47,136 nucleotides of DNA from Lyngbya confervoides BDU141951 (GTDB taxonomy: Bacteria > Cyanobacteriota > Cyanobacteriia > Thermosynechococcales > Thermosynechococcaceae), in the NCBI RefSeq assembly GCF_000817775.3, contig NZ_JTHE03000048.1:1-47136 (forward strand), given 5' to 3'. The notes below the pieces were generated by a model. The model saw only the letters and a list, made by a program, of their open reading frames with translations. It was not told the origin of the DNA and did no database searches. Positions 8,640 through 17,642 of this stretch are shown here, in pieces (position 1 is the first letter of the stretch; the number at the start of each line of letters is the position of its first letter). The position numbers were made by a program, and so were the translations under genes.

Positions 8640-10310
8640 CTAGTCCCACCGGTATTCCAGGATTGTCGAGGTCTGGGTAAATAAGGCGCGATCGTTGCTA
8701 ATTTTGGGCAGCTTAATCTGGGTTTCCGCAATGCCCTGCTGCACTAATTGCTGTTGCCACCGCTGAAAACTTCCCGGCGCCAACACCCGCAAACAGGGGG
8801 GATCAACTTGATCGCGACGCTTCAGCTCATAGACACTATGCACTTCACCCAATAGTCGATCAAAGTCTGCCAAAAACTTTTGCGGGTCCGGCATTTGATA
8901 TTGATTCAAAAGTTCCACGTTGACCCAATAACGAGGCGGAATGTCATCGGAGAGCGTGATACAAAAATTCAGCAGGGGAAGATCATATTTTTGCTGCAGG
9001 GCATTCATGACCTGAGTCACGTGGTATTCAGTCGTCTTTTCTCCCACCGAGGTAATAAACCCTCGGTAGCGGTTGCGAAAGACAAAAATGGGGGTTTGGT
9101 GATGAAAGCCTTCAATTTCGACCACATCGCCAATGTCATACCGATAAAAGCCGTTATAGTTGGTGACAATAATTCGATAAGGCTGGCCTACCTCAAGCTG
9201 CCAAGGCAATCTTGTCTGAGGTTGGGGCTCATCCCACTGATCCGAGGGCACAAATTCAAAAAACCCACTTTCTAACGCGAGCATCACGCCATCGGTATTG
9301 AAGTCACGGTGAACCCCAAAGGTCGCCTCCGCCGAGGAATAAACGCCCCCAAAGACCGGAACATCCCCAAAGTATTTTGGAAAGCGCTGAAAGTAGAAAT
9401 CGGATGTTCCGCCCCGCGCGGTAATCAAGAAGGAAAGTTGAGGCCAAACGGTTTGCGGGGTTAAGGATCCGTGCCGTTTCTGCAGGTCAGCCAACTGTTC
9501 AGCACGGGCTGGGTGGGGCGCCAGCTTGCGTTCTAAGAGTTGACGCTGCTCTGGATCTAGCACCAAGTCATCGGCCAGGGTTCCAGTCCGCAGATCCGCA
9601 ATCAAGCTCTCTGCCCGCGTTTCCAAATATTGGCACAGTCGTAACAAGGTAACCGGAAAGGTTTCCGCAATCACGCGCAATTGCGGGTCGGCCAGGGCAA
9701 ACAGCAAACAAATGTAGATACGTGACTTGAGATCCTTCACCTGGTGGGCAGCGTAGGGGCTGGACATAATCGTTCTTGCCAGCCCATTCGAAAGCTTCAG
9801 ATCGCTTGTACTCACGGGCGCAAATTCCACTCCGCTTTTCGTTTGGCCCATGGCATTCACTGAGGCCGGGAACAGCAGTTTTCCCAGGGGCCGACCCGCG
9901 CGAAGGGCAGCATCGGCTAAAAAGCCTGTGGCCGCGTTGGACGCGCGACGAACACATCGACGCGAGGATCGGGTAACAGGAATGAGCTTGCGCTTGCCGG
10001 TGGAACCACTGGTGATGTTGAAGTATATGGGGCGATCGCGCACCAGGACGTTGGCTTCACCCTCAGCCATACGGAGGATGTAGGGTTCATGTTCCGCATA
10101 GGTCCGAATGGGAACCTGAGCTTGATAGGCTTCGATGGAATCAATCCGATGGAAATGGTGGGCCTGACCGAATTGAGTGTCTTGATGTTCTCGCAGGAGC
10201 TGCTGGAGAAACTGCTGCTGATGGTGATGAATCCTGGAGGTTTTCTTTAAAAAGGAAAATTTTCGTCGACGAGCTAGGCGGGTGACCGCTGGCAGAAGGA
10301 ATTGGATCAT
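8640..10310 (-). CDS. GH3-family acyl-acid amido synthetase-like protein
   Basis: The 556-residue protein belongs to the GH3 branch of the firefly-luciferase superfamily. Plant members adenylate an acyl acid (auxin, jasmonate, benzoate) and join it to an amino acid. The phosphate-binding loop is FNITSGSTGKRKLIPVTRSS (about 98-117). A tyrosine-rich adenine region, YSSAEATFG, lies near 322. FYRYDIGDVVEIEGF (about 388) is the conserved nucleotide-binding stretch, and the C-terminal domain follows. Bacterial GH3 substrates are mostly unknown. Upstream on the same strand is a cysteate synthase-like gene; downstream are a decayed paralogue and an exporter. Confidence 0.85.
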   Translation of the reverse strand: MIQFLLPAVTRLARRRKFSFLKKTSRIHHHQQQFLQQLLREHQDTQFGQAHHFHRIDSIEAYQAQVPIRTYAEHEPYILRMAEGEANVLVRDRPIYFNITSGSTGKRKLIPVTRSSRRCVRRASNAATGFLADAALRAGRPLGKLLFPASVNAMGQTKSGVEFAPVSTSDLKLSNGLARTIMSSPYAAHQVKDLKSRIYICLLFALADPQLRVIAETFPVTLLRLCQYLETRAESLIADLRTGTLADDLVLDPEQRQLLERKLAPHPARAEQLADLQKRHGSLTPQTVWPQLSFLITARGGTSDFYFQRFPKYFGDVPVFGGVYSSAEATFGVHRDFNTDGVMLALESGFFEFVPSDQWDEPQPQTRLPWQLEVGQPYRIIVTNYNGFYRYDIGDVVEIEGFHHQTPIFVFRNRYRGFITSVGEKTTEYHVTQVMNALQQKYDLPLLNFCITLSDDIPPRYWVNVELLNQYQMPDPQKFLADFDRLLGEVHSVYELKRRDQVDPPCLRVLAPGSFQRWQQQLVQQGIAETQIKLPKISNDRALFTQTSTILEYRWD

Positions 10311-10452
10311 TCTTTTTGGGAGGCCCTATCACAAGGGCCGCATAGAAGAGCAGAACGATAGAGGCGATCGCCAGGATTGGCTGCCTCTTCATCTTGCCTG
10401 ATGGACGGGGGAAAGGAAATAGCAGAGCGGCCAACCGGTAAGAGTCGCGCTC

Positions 10453-11781
10453 CTAAGCAGGAATGGAGACCTGTAATAGAGCCCGCAGGGATCGGGTCAG
10501 ATCTCCCCTAGGCTGTGCGCCATCAACACTGGTGTGGGGCTGGAGGTGAACCAGCTGATAATCCTGCCGGAGTCGCTGAATTCCCCCGCTGGTGATATTG
10601 AGCAAAATAGAATCTTGCGCTCTGACCGTTCCCTGATCCACGGCGCGACAGAGGGCCGCCGTGGCCACCGCCGCGGCGGGGCTGATATCGATACCTTCAA
10701 GCTGGGCAAACAACTGCCCCGCCTGCCTCACTTCATCGTTAGAAATTCCATAGGTCTGTCCGCCGGTGGCTCGAAGGGCGTCATAAACCCCACCCGTGAG
10801 GCTGTAGGCTGGAGTCCGATTGGTGAGAACTGGCGCCATAACCTGCTGAATTTGCCCCTTGGCCTCTTGATCCGAGATCGGACTAATTTCAGGCCGCTGC
10901 TGCTGCCAAGCCTGGACCAGGGGCGTGAAGGGATGATTTTGGGCCAAATGAAGCCGCATGGGATGGGATCCAAACCGACCATCGGCCTGAAGCAGACGGC
11001 TGGCTTCCCAGGCCGCGATTCCACCGGTGCCTGATCCCACCGCCTGGAAATAATGCTGGGGAAGTTGTCCTATCTCCAAGGCGGCATCAATCACCGTCAG
11101 CCCCATACCAGCCCGCCTGGCCACGTTGTACACGCCCCCTTCGGGGAAAAATCCCGAGGTGCTGCCTATCACCTGCCCCACGCGAATCGCATCGGTATAG
11201 TCGGCGTTATTGCACACCGCCACCAGGGAGATATTCGGCCGAAAGGGGCGATGCGACCAGTAGGCACTCAGACTGGATTGGGGTGAAACAATACAGACCG
11301 GCTGAGTGGTTTGGGATCCAACCGTGGCAAAGGCCCGGCCCGTATTGCCAGCAGAGGACACCACCAGGGTCTGGGAAGGGGTGTGCTGAAATTGGGCCAG
11401 CACCGCGATCGCCTCTAACTCCTTGAAGGAGCATGAGTAAAGGAAAGCACCCTTTTCTGGCCAATAGCCATTGAAACTAATGAATAATTTCTGCAGCCCA
11501 AGATGGTGGGCCAACCCCTGACTGGCATAGGTAACCGGGCGACCGGAAATCGATAGCCCTTGCTGCATCGGTAACCAATCGAGGTAGCGAAATATACCAG
11601 GTAACTGATCTTGAACGCGAATTTGCCGCACCGCATAGTTCACGCGCAGCAAGGCCGGTGCATGGCTATGGGCGCAGGTTAACCGGAAGGGGTCAGGGTC
11701 ATACTGCGCGCCGCAGCGGGTGCATTCAAGACGGTATGGAGGTGCCGAGGTGGCTGGTTTTGGAATCACACTTTCACGCAA
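10453..11781 (-). CDS. cysteate synthase-like / threonine synthase-like PLP enzyme
   Basis: The 442-residue fold-type II PLP enzyme opens with a zinc-ribbon-like segment, LECTRCGAQYDPDPFRLTC, as in cysteate and threonine synthases. The PLP lysine is likely in YSCSFKELEA (about 117-126). SSAGNTGRAFA binds the cofactor or substrate, and GSGTGGIAAWEA is the phosphate-binding loop. Methanogen cysteate synthase converts O-phosphoserine and sulfite to cysteate for coenzyme M. Cyanobacterial homologues are commonly called cysteate synthase, but activity is not established by sequence alone. It leads a minus-strand run with GH3 and MFS genes. Confidence 0.75.
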   Translation of the reverse strand: MRESVIPKPATSAPPYRLECTRCGAQYDPDPFRLTCAHSHAPALLRVNYAVRQIRVQDQLPGIFRYLDWLPMQQGLSISGRPVTYASQGLAHHLGLQKLFISFNGYWPEKGAFLYSCSFKELEAIAVLAQFQHTPSQTLVVSSAGNTGRAFATVGSQTTQPVCIVSPQSSLSAYWSHRPFRPNISLVAVCNNADYTDAIRVGQVIGSTSGFFPEGGVYNVARRAGMGLTVIDAALEIGQLPQHYFQAVGSGTGGIAAWEASRLLQADGRFGSHPMRLHLAQNHPFTPLVQAWQQQRPEISPISDQEAKGQIQQVMAPVLTNRTPAYSLTGGVYDALRATGGQTYGISNDEVRQAGQLFAQLEGIDISPAAAVATAALCRAVDQGTVRAQDSILLNITSGGIQRLRQDYQLVHLQPHTSVDGAQPRGDLTRSLRALLQVSIPA

Positions 11782-12042
11782 TAGGTTAGCTGGCCTCGAA
11801 AGAAACTTTATTGTAACCCTTGAAAAAAGACAAAGTTAGCCCCTCTGGGACACACTCAACCCCTTAGAAAGCACAAGGGAGAAAAAAGTTTCGCCAAGGT
11901 GCCAAACCGAAGCCCCCCCGCAGGAAACGCTCAACCCTGAGTCACCACCGCTGTAGGATCAGGAGGCCAACTTGACACCGCGACTCGTTGCTGGAACGAG
12001 CAGAACACCATACCCTAGATCTGTCCTGTGTACCCAGTTAGC

Positions 12043-12603
12043 ATGAATCAGATCGTGAGCGCCTGGATCGCCCGCATCCTCACCTTTTGCCTAATCGTTA
12101 CCCTCACAATTAGTCCCCTTTCCCCCGCCTGGGCCGGCCTTCAAGATGACCACTTCGATGGCAACATCTTTGCCCTCTATGCTGGAAATGGGGCGCTTAT
12201 TCCCCCGAAAACCACCCTAGCTCAATCGCTTCAGAGCAATAAGCCCACCCTGCTCACCTTCTTTGTGGACGACAGTCGAGACTGTAAACAGTTCGCCTCT
12301 GTGGTGTCTCGCCTGCAAGGCTACTACGGTAAGGTATCTGACATTATTCCCATCAGTTCAGATACGCTCCTGGCAGAGCAACGCTACCGTCCCGATGAGC
12401 CAGGCTACTATTTTCAAAATGTTCTCCCCCAAACGATTTTGTTCAATGCCCAGGGCAACATCGTCGCCAATTGGTCAGGCGTGGTTCCCTTTGAGACCAT
12501 TGATGATCGCTACCGCGAGCTGTTTGATTTGCTGCCTCGTTCGCAATCGGTGGAGCTAAAGCGCCGCCCCCTAAACGAGATCAATGCCAGCCTAGGGGAG
12601 TAG
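12043..12603 (+). CDS. thioredoxin-like thylakoid protein (PSI accumulation factor type)
   Basis: The exported or thylakoid-lumen protein has a signal peptide ending AWA-G (near residue 30 of the mature reading). A thioredoxin-like fold follows: KPTLLTFFVDDSRDCKQFASVV, then LPQTILFNAQGNIVANWSG with the cis-proline strand. The usual CxxC is reduced to a single Cys in DSRDC, so disulfide reductase chemistry is unlikely. The pattern (DDHFDGNIFALYAGNG, DDS-DCKQ) matches what I recall of the cyanobacterial family called thylakoid membrane photosystem I accumulation factor (Slr1796 type). ATG 12043 is preferred over the upstream GTG 12028. Confidence 0.68.
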   Translation: MNQIVSAWIARILTFCLIVTLTISPLSPAWAGLQDDHFDGNIFALYAGNGALIPPKTTLAQSLQSNKPTLLTFFVDDSRDCKQFASVVSRLQGYYGKVSDIIPISSDTLLAEQRYRPDEPGYYFQNVLPQTILFNAQGNIVANWSGVVPFETIDDRYRELFDLLPRSQSVELKRRPLNEINASLGE

Positions 12604-12666
12604 CGCTGCCCTACCCTCTCCCCGCCCCACTGGGAAGAATCGGTTCTCTTATTGATTGCGTCCTCC

Positions 12667-12843
12667 TTATTGAGTCATCAGCCGTAAGGGCAACTTGGAT
12701 TCCATGGTGGGCTGCACGGGTTCATCTTGACGGGGGCTCAGCCCACCCGAAAACCAGAGAAAGGGAATAATGAGCAGCCCCATCACAACCGCATGGAGAC
12801 CAATGTTAATACTGTTTTTAAGCACTTCGTGGAGGGTCATCAT
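12667..12843 (-). CDS. 58-residue single-pass membrane protein
   Basis: This small ORF reads MMTLHEVLKNSINIGLHAVV, then one hydrophobic helix (GLHAVVMGLLIIPFLWFSGG), then a polar tail ending LPLRLMTQ. GGGAGAGA lies directly upstream of the double ATG, an excellent ribosome binding site. Codon choice is ordinary for the window. It resembles the many tiny thylakoid or cytoplasmic membrane subunits of cyanobacteria, but I do not recognise it. It is divergent from panC-cmk with a hairpin between them. Confidence 0.55.
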   Translation of the reverse strand: MMTLHEVLKNSINIGLHAVVMGLLIIPFLWFSGGLSPRQDEPVQPTMESKLPLRLMTQ

Positions 12844-12886
12844 TCTCTCCCGTGTTCTATGTCATTTCTAAGGGTCTCTACCATCT

Positions 12887-12936
12887 AGGATGAATCGGCT
12901 TTGTGGGTGGGGGGTCCCATCCCCTTGATTCATCCT
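12887..12936. other. long two-part hairpin between divergent genes
   Basis: AGGATGAATC (12887-12896) pairs with GATTCATCCT (12927-12936). Inside, GGGTGGG pairs with CCCATCC, with one G-U. The two stems are separated by an 8/4-base internal loop. It sits about 45 bases upstream of the small membrane protein and 200 bases upstream of panC-cmk, so it could be a leader structure, an operator or a terminator. Confidence 0.45.
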
Positions 12937-13132
12937 TTGCCCTTAGTTTCTAGAGTTTCCAGAGTTCTGTCGATACGGAAAAGTTCAGGAAAAGTCAGGG
13001 GATTCACCCCGCCCTACAATCAAGTCAATTCATCTCTGGAATCCGGGTCTGGCAGAACATTACCAGCAGAGGCGGCATGAAGAGGCTACGCGAGAGGCGA
13101 ACCCAAAGGCCACACCAAAGGAATCAAAACGG

Positions 13133-14674
13133 GTGATATTTCACACAAAAGAAAGCGTACAAACCTTTATCAGACTCAAAAAACAGGCTCATCTGTCCCT
13201 GGAATCTCGACCCTTGCGAGTGGGATTTGTGCCCACCATGGGCGCACTCCACGCAGGACATCTGAGCCTCATCAAAGCGGCACGGCGCGACAATGACTGT
13301 GTCGTTGTCAGCATTTTTGTCAACCCGCTCCAGTTTGGGCCGCGGGAGGATTTTCACCGCTATCCGCGATCCCTGGATCAAGATCGCCAGCACTGCGAGT
13401 CGCTCGGGGTTGAGGCCATCTTTGCACCAACGGTTGAGGCGATGTACGGCCAGGGCGAATGTACTCAGGTGGTTCCGCCCCCCTCAATGACCCAAGGGCT
13501 TTGTGGGCGATCGCGGCCCGGCCATTTCACAGGAGTGGCCACGGTGTTGCTAAAACTCTTCCAGATTCTCCAGCCCGATCGGGCCTACTTTGGCCAGAAG
13601 GACGCTCAGCAGCTCGCCATTGTGCGCCGAATGGTGACCGATCTCAATGTGCCAGTGGAGATCATAGCCTGCCCCATTTACCGCCAAGACTCTGGCCTGG
13701 CCTTGAGTTCTCGCAATCAATATCTGAGCGAGGCCGAAGGCCGGGATGCTCCCTTGATCTATCAAGGACTGCAGCGAGCTGCCGATCTCTTTGCCAGGGG
13801 TGAGCGCAAGGCCGCCCCCTTCATTCAGGCGGTCCACGAACAGCTGCAAAAAAGCCCCCAGATTGAGCTAGATTACGTTGAACTGGTGGAGCCGGAAACC
13901 TTAATGCCCCTCTCGCAGATTGAATCGCGGGGACTGCTCACCGTTGCCGCCAAGCTTGGAAGGACTCGACTGATTGACAATATGATTTTGGATGCTCGCA
14001 AACCCATTTTGGCCATTGATGGTCCTGCCGGAGCCGGAAAATCTACCGTAACGCGGCTTTGTGCCCAGCGCTTGGGGCTGCTCTACCTCGATACCGGTGC
14101 CATGTACCGTGCCGTTACCTGGCAGGTCTTGCAATCTCAGATTCCTCCCGAAGATGAAGTGGCCGTGGCCCAGATCCTGCCTACACTGGACCTGAAGCTA
14201 TGCACCGATTCCCAGGCCCAGTTGCGCGTATACATCCAGGGTTGCGATGTGACCGAGGTGATTCGCACCGCAGCAGTCACAGCCCATGTCTCCACCATTG
14301 CGGCCCAGCCTGCGGTGCGATCTGCCCTGGTGAAGCAGCAGCAGCGCGTTGGTCAAGGGGGGGGCGTTGCTGCGGAGGGTCGCGATATTGGCACCCATGT
14401 GTTTCCCGATGCCCAACTCAAGATTTTTCTTACCGCCACGGTGGAGGAGCGGGCGCGCCGCCGAATGCAGGATTTAATCAAGCAGGGGGAAACCCAGATC
14501 TCCCTGGAAACACTGCGACAGCAGATCGCAGAGCGCGATCGCAAGGACAGCAGTCGAGCCATCGCCCCCCTCATGCAGGCGCCCGATGCCATCCCGATTC
14601 TCACCGATGGCCGATCCATTGACCAAGTGTGCGATTTAATCGTTCAGCACTATCAGGCCATCAACGATTGCTGA
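13133..14674 (+). CDS. panC/cmk: bifunctional pantoate-beta-alanine ligase / cytidylate kinase
   Basis: The fusion typical of cyanobacteria is 513 residues. The N-terminal PanC (about 1-280) makes pantothenate from pantoate and beta-alanine: VPTMGALHAGHLSLI with the HIGH-type motif, VSIFVNPLQFGP, and SRNQYLS. The C-terminal cytidylate kinase (about 284-505) phosphorylates CMP and dCMP: Walker A DGPAGAGKST, DTGAMYRAVTW, AEGRDIGTHVFPDA, and a lid with RDRKDSSR. The two domains are joined by DARKPILAIDG with no linker. The start is a GTG with only a weak Shine-Dalgarno sequence. The 3' end overlaps a small convergent ORF by 22 bases. Confidence 0.95.
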   Translation: MIFHTKESVQTFIRLKKQAHLSLESRPLRVGFVPTMGALHAGHLSLIKAARRDNDCVVVSIFVNPLQFGPREDFHRYPRSLDQDRQHCESLGVEAIFAPTVEAMYGQGECTQVVPPPSMTQGLCGRSRPGHFTGVATVLLKLFQILQPDRAYFGQKDAQQLAIVRRMVTDLNVPVEIIACPIYRQDSGLALSSRNQYLSEAEGRDAPLIYQGLQRAADLFARGERKAAPFIQAVHEQLQKSPQIELDYVELVEPETLMPLSQIESRGLLTVAAKLGRTRLIDNMILDARKPILAIDGPAGAGKSTVTRLCAQRLGLLYLDTGAMYRAVTWQVLQSQIPPEDEVAVAQILPTLDLKLCTDSQAQLRVYIQGCDVTEVIRTAAVTAHVSTIAAQPAVRSALVKQQQRVGQGGGVAAEGRDIGTHVFPDAQLKIFLTATVEERARRRMQDLIKQGETQISLETLRQQIAERDRKDSSRAIAPLMQAPDAIPILTDGRSIDQVCDLIVQHYQAINDC

Positions 14675-14844
14675 AGCCAGCCCCGGAGCTTTTGGGCAAA
14701 GCTGCGCCGGATACGCCGCCGCTGGCATTGCTGGATCTGGTCCAGCTTGGCGCGAACAAAGGGATCTCGGCGCGCTAGGCAGAACGCAATACAATTACTC
14801 TGATACAGACATTGATTACAGATCACGACAGACCTCAAAGTCAC
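14653..14844 (-). CDS. small cysteine-rich hypothetical protein
   Basis: The 63-residue ORF on the minus strand just after panC-cmk has a compact cysteine cluster, CNQCLYQSNCIAFCLARRDPF (Cys spacing 2, 6 and 3). A basic helix (RRRIRRSFAQKL) follows. Four closely spaced cysteines suggest a zinc or iron-sulfur site. The putative start is a GTG without a clear Shine-Dalgarno sequence. The last 22 bases overlap panC-cmk. I do not recognise the family. It could be a real small cyanobacterial protein or a chance ORF. Confidence 0.4.
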   Translation of the reverse strand: MTLRSVVICNQCLYQSNCIAFCLARRDPFVRAKLDQIQQCQRRRIRRSFAQKLRGWLQQSLMA

Positions 14845-14922
14845 TGGAGGGTTGTAACCGTGTTCTAGCTCAGAAACGGCCCATCGACAAGCAATGGCAC
14901 CTTAAGGTTTCACAAAGGGAAT

Positions 14923-16191
14923 TTAAACCTGGGGGTCTGATCCGGCATCTCGACAGAGGCGAAGCCCCCCAAACTGCCAGCGAGCCTGAGGCGGAAAGAA
15001 ATTGCGGTAGGTGGATCGGATATGGCCCTGGGGCGTCACGCAACACCCTCCCCGCAGCACAAACTGATTACACATAAATTTTCCGTTATATTCCCCCACC
15101 GCTCCCGGCACTGGCTGAAAGCCGGGGTAGCTGCTGTAGGGGCTTTGGGTCCACTGCCACACTGAACCGTAGAGGGCTCCGGTTTGTCGCGGATGGGGGT
15201 AAGACGGATCCAGGAACTGCCCCTGAAGCGACTGGGACTGAGCCACCACCTCCCACTCCGCTTCCGTGGGCAATCTTTTGCCCTTCCAGCGGGCAAAGGC
15301 CTCGGCCTCAAAATAGCTCAGGTGACAGACGGGCTCCTGGGGATGCAGCCGTTGGAGACCCATGAGCGTCATGACCTGCCAGATCTGGTCCTGTCGGTGC
15401 CAGTAAAGGGGCGCAGACCAGCCCTCCTGATTCAGAATGAACCACCCTTCAGACAGCCAGAGTTCCGGGCGCTGGTAGCCGCCCTCTTGCATAAATTCCA
15501 GATACGCTTGATTGGTCACCAGATAGGGGTCCAATTCGTAGTCTTGCAAAAAGACCTGATGACGAGGGCCTTCATTGTCAAAGGCAAACCCCTTCCCTCC
15601 ATGCCCAATTTCGTAGAGTCCAGCCGCAACCCGGTAGGGATTGACCTCGAGAAGATCTTCCCTCGGGGGTGGCACAGGGGCGCTCTGATAGGCGGGGAGC
15701 AGGGGATTGACGGAAAAATTAAACTTCGTATCCATAAGCAGCAGTTCCTGATGCTGCTGCTCATGGTGGAGCCCTAACTCGATGAGCGCAGATAATTCGG
15801 GGCAATCTCCCCGCTGCTCCAGGAGACGCACCATAGCCTCATCCACATGGACACGGTATTGGTAAATCTCTCGAACCGTAGGTCGGGAGATCATCCCCCG
15901 CTGCGGGCGCGGATGTCGAGCGCCCACGGTTTCGTAGTAGGAATTAAACAGATAGCCGAACTGGGGATGGAATAAGCGGTAGCCCGGTAGGTGAGGCTCC
16001 AGCAAAAATGTTTCAAAAAACCAGGTGGTGTGGGCCAGATGCCACTTGGGGGGACTAACATCGGGCATGGCCTGAAGACCATAATCCTCTAGCTCCAGGG
16101 GAACGCACAGCCTTTCACTAAACTGGCGAATGGCGTAATAGCGCTGGAGGGTAGAGGCTGGAAGCGGGGACGTGAGCGGGGGAGGAAGCAT
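14923..16191 (-). CDS. egtB: ergothioneine biosynthesis EgtB-like sulfoxide synthase
   Basis: EgtB-type enzymes are non-haem iron oxygenases joining a thiol to trimethylhistidine. The N-terminal DinB-like domain supplies the iron site: WHLAHTTWFFETFLL, then HHEQQHQELLLMD (HX3HXE). The C-terminal FGE-sulfatase domain is GLYEIGHGGKGFAFDNEGPRHQVF through WQFGGLRLCRDA. At 422 residues it is normal for a stand-alone EgtB. No EgtD methyltransferase lies beside it in the window. It starts 8 bases after selO on the same strand, so the two are probably co-transcribed. The exact thiol substrate and product are inferred from family only. Confidence 0.88.
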   Translation of the reverse strand: MLPPPLTSPLPASTLQRYYAIRQFSERLCVPLELEDYGLQAMPDVSPPKWHLAHTTWFFETFLLEPHLPGYRLFHPQFGYLFNSYYETVGARHPRPQRGMISRPTVREIYQYRVHVDEAMVRLLEQRGDCPELSALIELGLHHEQQHQELLLMDTKFNFSVNPLLPAYQSAPVPPPREDLLEVNPYRVAAGLYEIGHGGKGFAFDNEGPRHQVFLQDYELDPYLVTNQAYLEFMQEGGYQRPELWLSEGWFILNQEGWSAPLYWHRQDQIWQVMTLMGLQRLHPQEPVCHLSYFEAEAFARWKGKRLPTEAEWEVVAQSQSLQGQFLDPSYPHPRQTGALYGSVWQWTQSPYSSYPGFQPVPGAVGEYNGKFMCNQFVLRGGCCVTPQGHIRSTYRNFFPPQARWQFGGLRLCRDAGSDPQV

Positions 16192-16199
16192 AGAATCGG

Positions 16200-17642
16200 C
16201 TAGTGAGAGCGAATTTTCTGGAGCAAATCATACAGCGGTTGCCAGTTGTCCTCCCGGGCAATGGGGTCCCAAACCGCTTCAATCATCGGTCGGGTGGGCA
16301 CAATGAGGGGGTTGTGCTGGGTTAAGCGCTGGGCCACGTCATCCATCGCAAAGTCCGGCAGCTCATTGAGAACTTGATGGTATAGATCTCGCCAGCGATC
16401 GCCCTGGGGTCCAGCGCTGGCCAGCCACCTTGTCTCGCTTAAAATATGACCCGCATCCGTTCGCCACAGGGGAGAAAATTCCTGCCGCAGGGTGGCAAAA
16501 AACTGATGATAATCCATCTGGGTTGACTCCAGCAGCTGCAGGGTTTGGCCCATCAGCGCCTCTGCACTCCCCTCCAGGTGGGGGTCGAGCCCCAGCTTTT
16601 GCCGCATCCGCTGGCGGTAGGCACGGTAGTAGGCCTCCCCATAGCCCTTGAGAATCTGGGCCATCTCTTCCCTGGGCATTATTCGAGCCAGGGGCCGCTG
16701 GAGCATTTCCAAGTTCCAATGGCAAATCCCCGGCTGATTCCCATAGCTATAGCGACCATCGTGATCAAAATAGGCGGCGGTGAATCCAGGGTCAAAGGCT
16801 GGAATAAAGGCAAAGGGGCCGTAGTCAAAACTCTCGCCGGTGATGGACATGTTGTCGGTGTTGAGAACCGCATGACAAAAGCCCACGGACATCCATTGAG
16901 CCACAAGTTGGGCCGTACGCTCCACCAAAGCCTGGTAAAACCCCAGGTAGCGATCCTGGACACTGGCGATCGCCCTCAGATCGGGATAATATTCCGCAAT
17001 CACGTGGTTCAGGAGTCGCTCCATTAAATCTGGCCGGTCCATCACCAGCAAGCGTTCAAAGGTGCCAAAGCGGATGTGGGATCGGCTCTGACGCACCAGC
17101 ACACAGGATCGGGTGGGGGACGGTTCATCTCCCCGCCAGAGGGATTCGCCCGTTTCAATGACGCTGACGGTGCGCGAGGTGTGGACGCCGGCATAGTGGA
17201 GCGCTTCTGAGGCAATCATTTCCCGAACTCCGCCTTTCAAGGTCAAACGGCCATCGGCGGTGCGAGAAAAGGGCGTCCGCCCCGATCCCTTGGTTCCAAA
17301 GTCGTACAAACAGCCATCTTGCCCCCGGACCTGGGCCAGCAGGAAGCCGCGCCCGTCGCCCAGCTGAGGATTGTAGGTGCCAAACTGATAGCCATGATAG
17401 CCCAGGGCCAGGAAAGGCTCCTGCCCCTGGAATTTTCCAAAGGCCTCCAGGTAGTGATCATCCTGGATCTGTTGCGGATCGAGGCCAAAGGTTTCCGCCA
17501 GCAACCGATCGTTGCGAAAGCGCAGGTGGTGTTCAGGAAATGTCGCCGCGGGAACCGCTTCGTAATAGGCCTCGCCGAGGGCTTCCACACAGCGCTCATC
17601 GGGTAGGTTAAGAATAGGATTGGTCAGGGTTGAGGTGGACAT
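16200..17642 (-). CDS. selO: protein adenylyltransferase SelO (YdiU family)
   Basis: SelO is a pseudokinase-fold enzyme that transfers AMP from ATP to protein Ser/Thr/Tyr, with roles in redox stress. Family blocks seen are LALGYHGYQFGTYNPQLGDGRG, DFGTKGSGRTPFSRTADGRLTLKGG, VREMIASEALHYAGV, and CHAVLNTDNMSITGESFDYGPFAF with the catalytic Asp and metal-binding Asn/Asp. I prefer ATG 17642 (480 residues, MSTSTLTNPIL). An in-frame ATG at 17708 adds 22 unlike-family residues. The last gene of the pair is egtB, 8 bases on, and both fit an oxidative-stress theme. Confidence 0.9.
   Translation of the reverse strand: MSTSTLTNPILNLPDERCVEALGEAYYEAVPAATFPEHHLRFRNDRLLAETFGLDPQQIQDDHYLEAFGKFQGQEPFLALGYHGYQFGTYNPQLGDGRGFLLAQVRGQDGCLYDFGTKGSGRTPFSRTADGRLTLKGGVREMIASEALHYAGVHTSRTVSVIETGESLWRGDEPSPTRSCVLVRQSRSHIRFGTFERLLVMDRPDLMERLLNHVIAEYYPDLRAIASVQDRYLGFYQALVERTAQLVAQWMSVGFCHAVLNTDNMSITGESFDYGPFAFIPAFDPGFTAAYFDHDGRYSYGNQPGICHWNLEMLQRPLARIMPREEMAQILKGYGEAYYRAYRQRMRQKLGLDPHLEGSAEALMGQTLQLLESTQMDYHQFFATLRQEFSPLWRTDAGHILSETRWLASAGPQGDRWRDLYHQVLNELPDFAMDDVAQRLTQHNPLIVPTRPMIEAVWDPIAREDNWQPLYDLLQKIRSH

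Noticed and set aside
10141-10434. Minus-strand ORF with a hydrophobic segment (KRQPILAIASIVLLFYAAL) just upstream of GH3
   Set aside because: More than half of it overlaps the GH3 start in another frame and the part after the helix has no protein-like character; only the leader looks real, so I did not call it.
13550-14619. Several long antisense ORFs inside panC-cmk
   Set aside because: They mirror the GC-rich codon structure of the real gene and have no starts with ribosome binding sites or known motifs.
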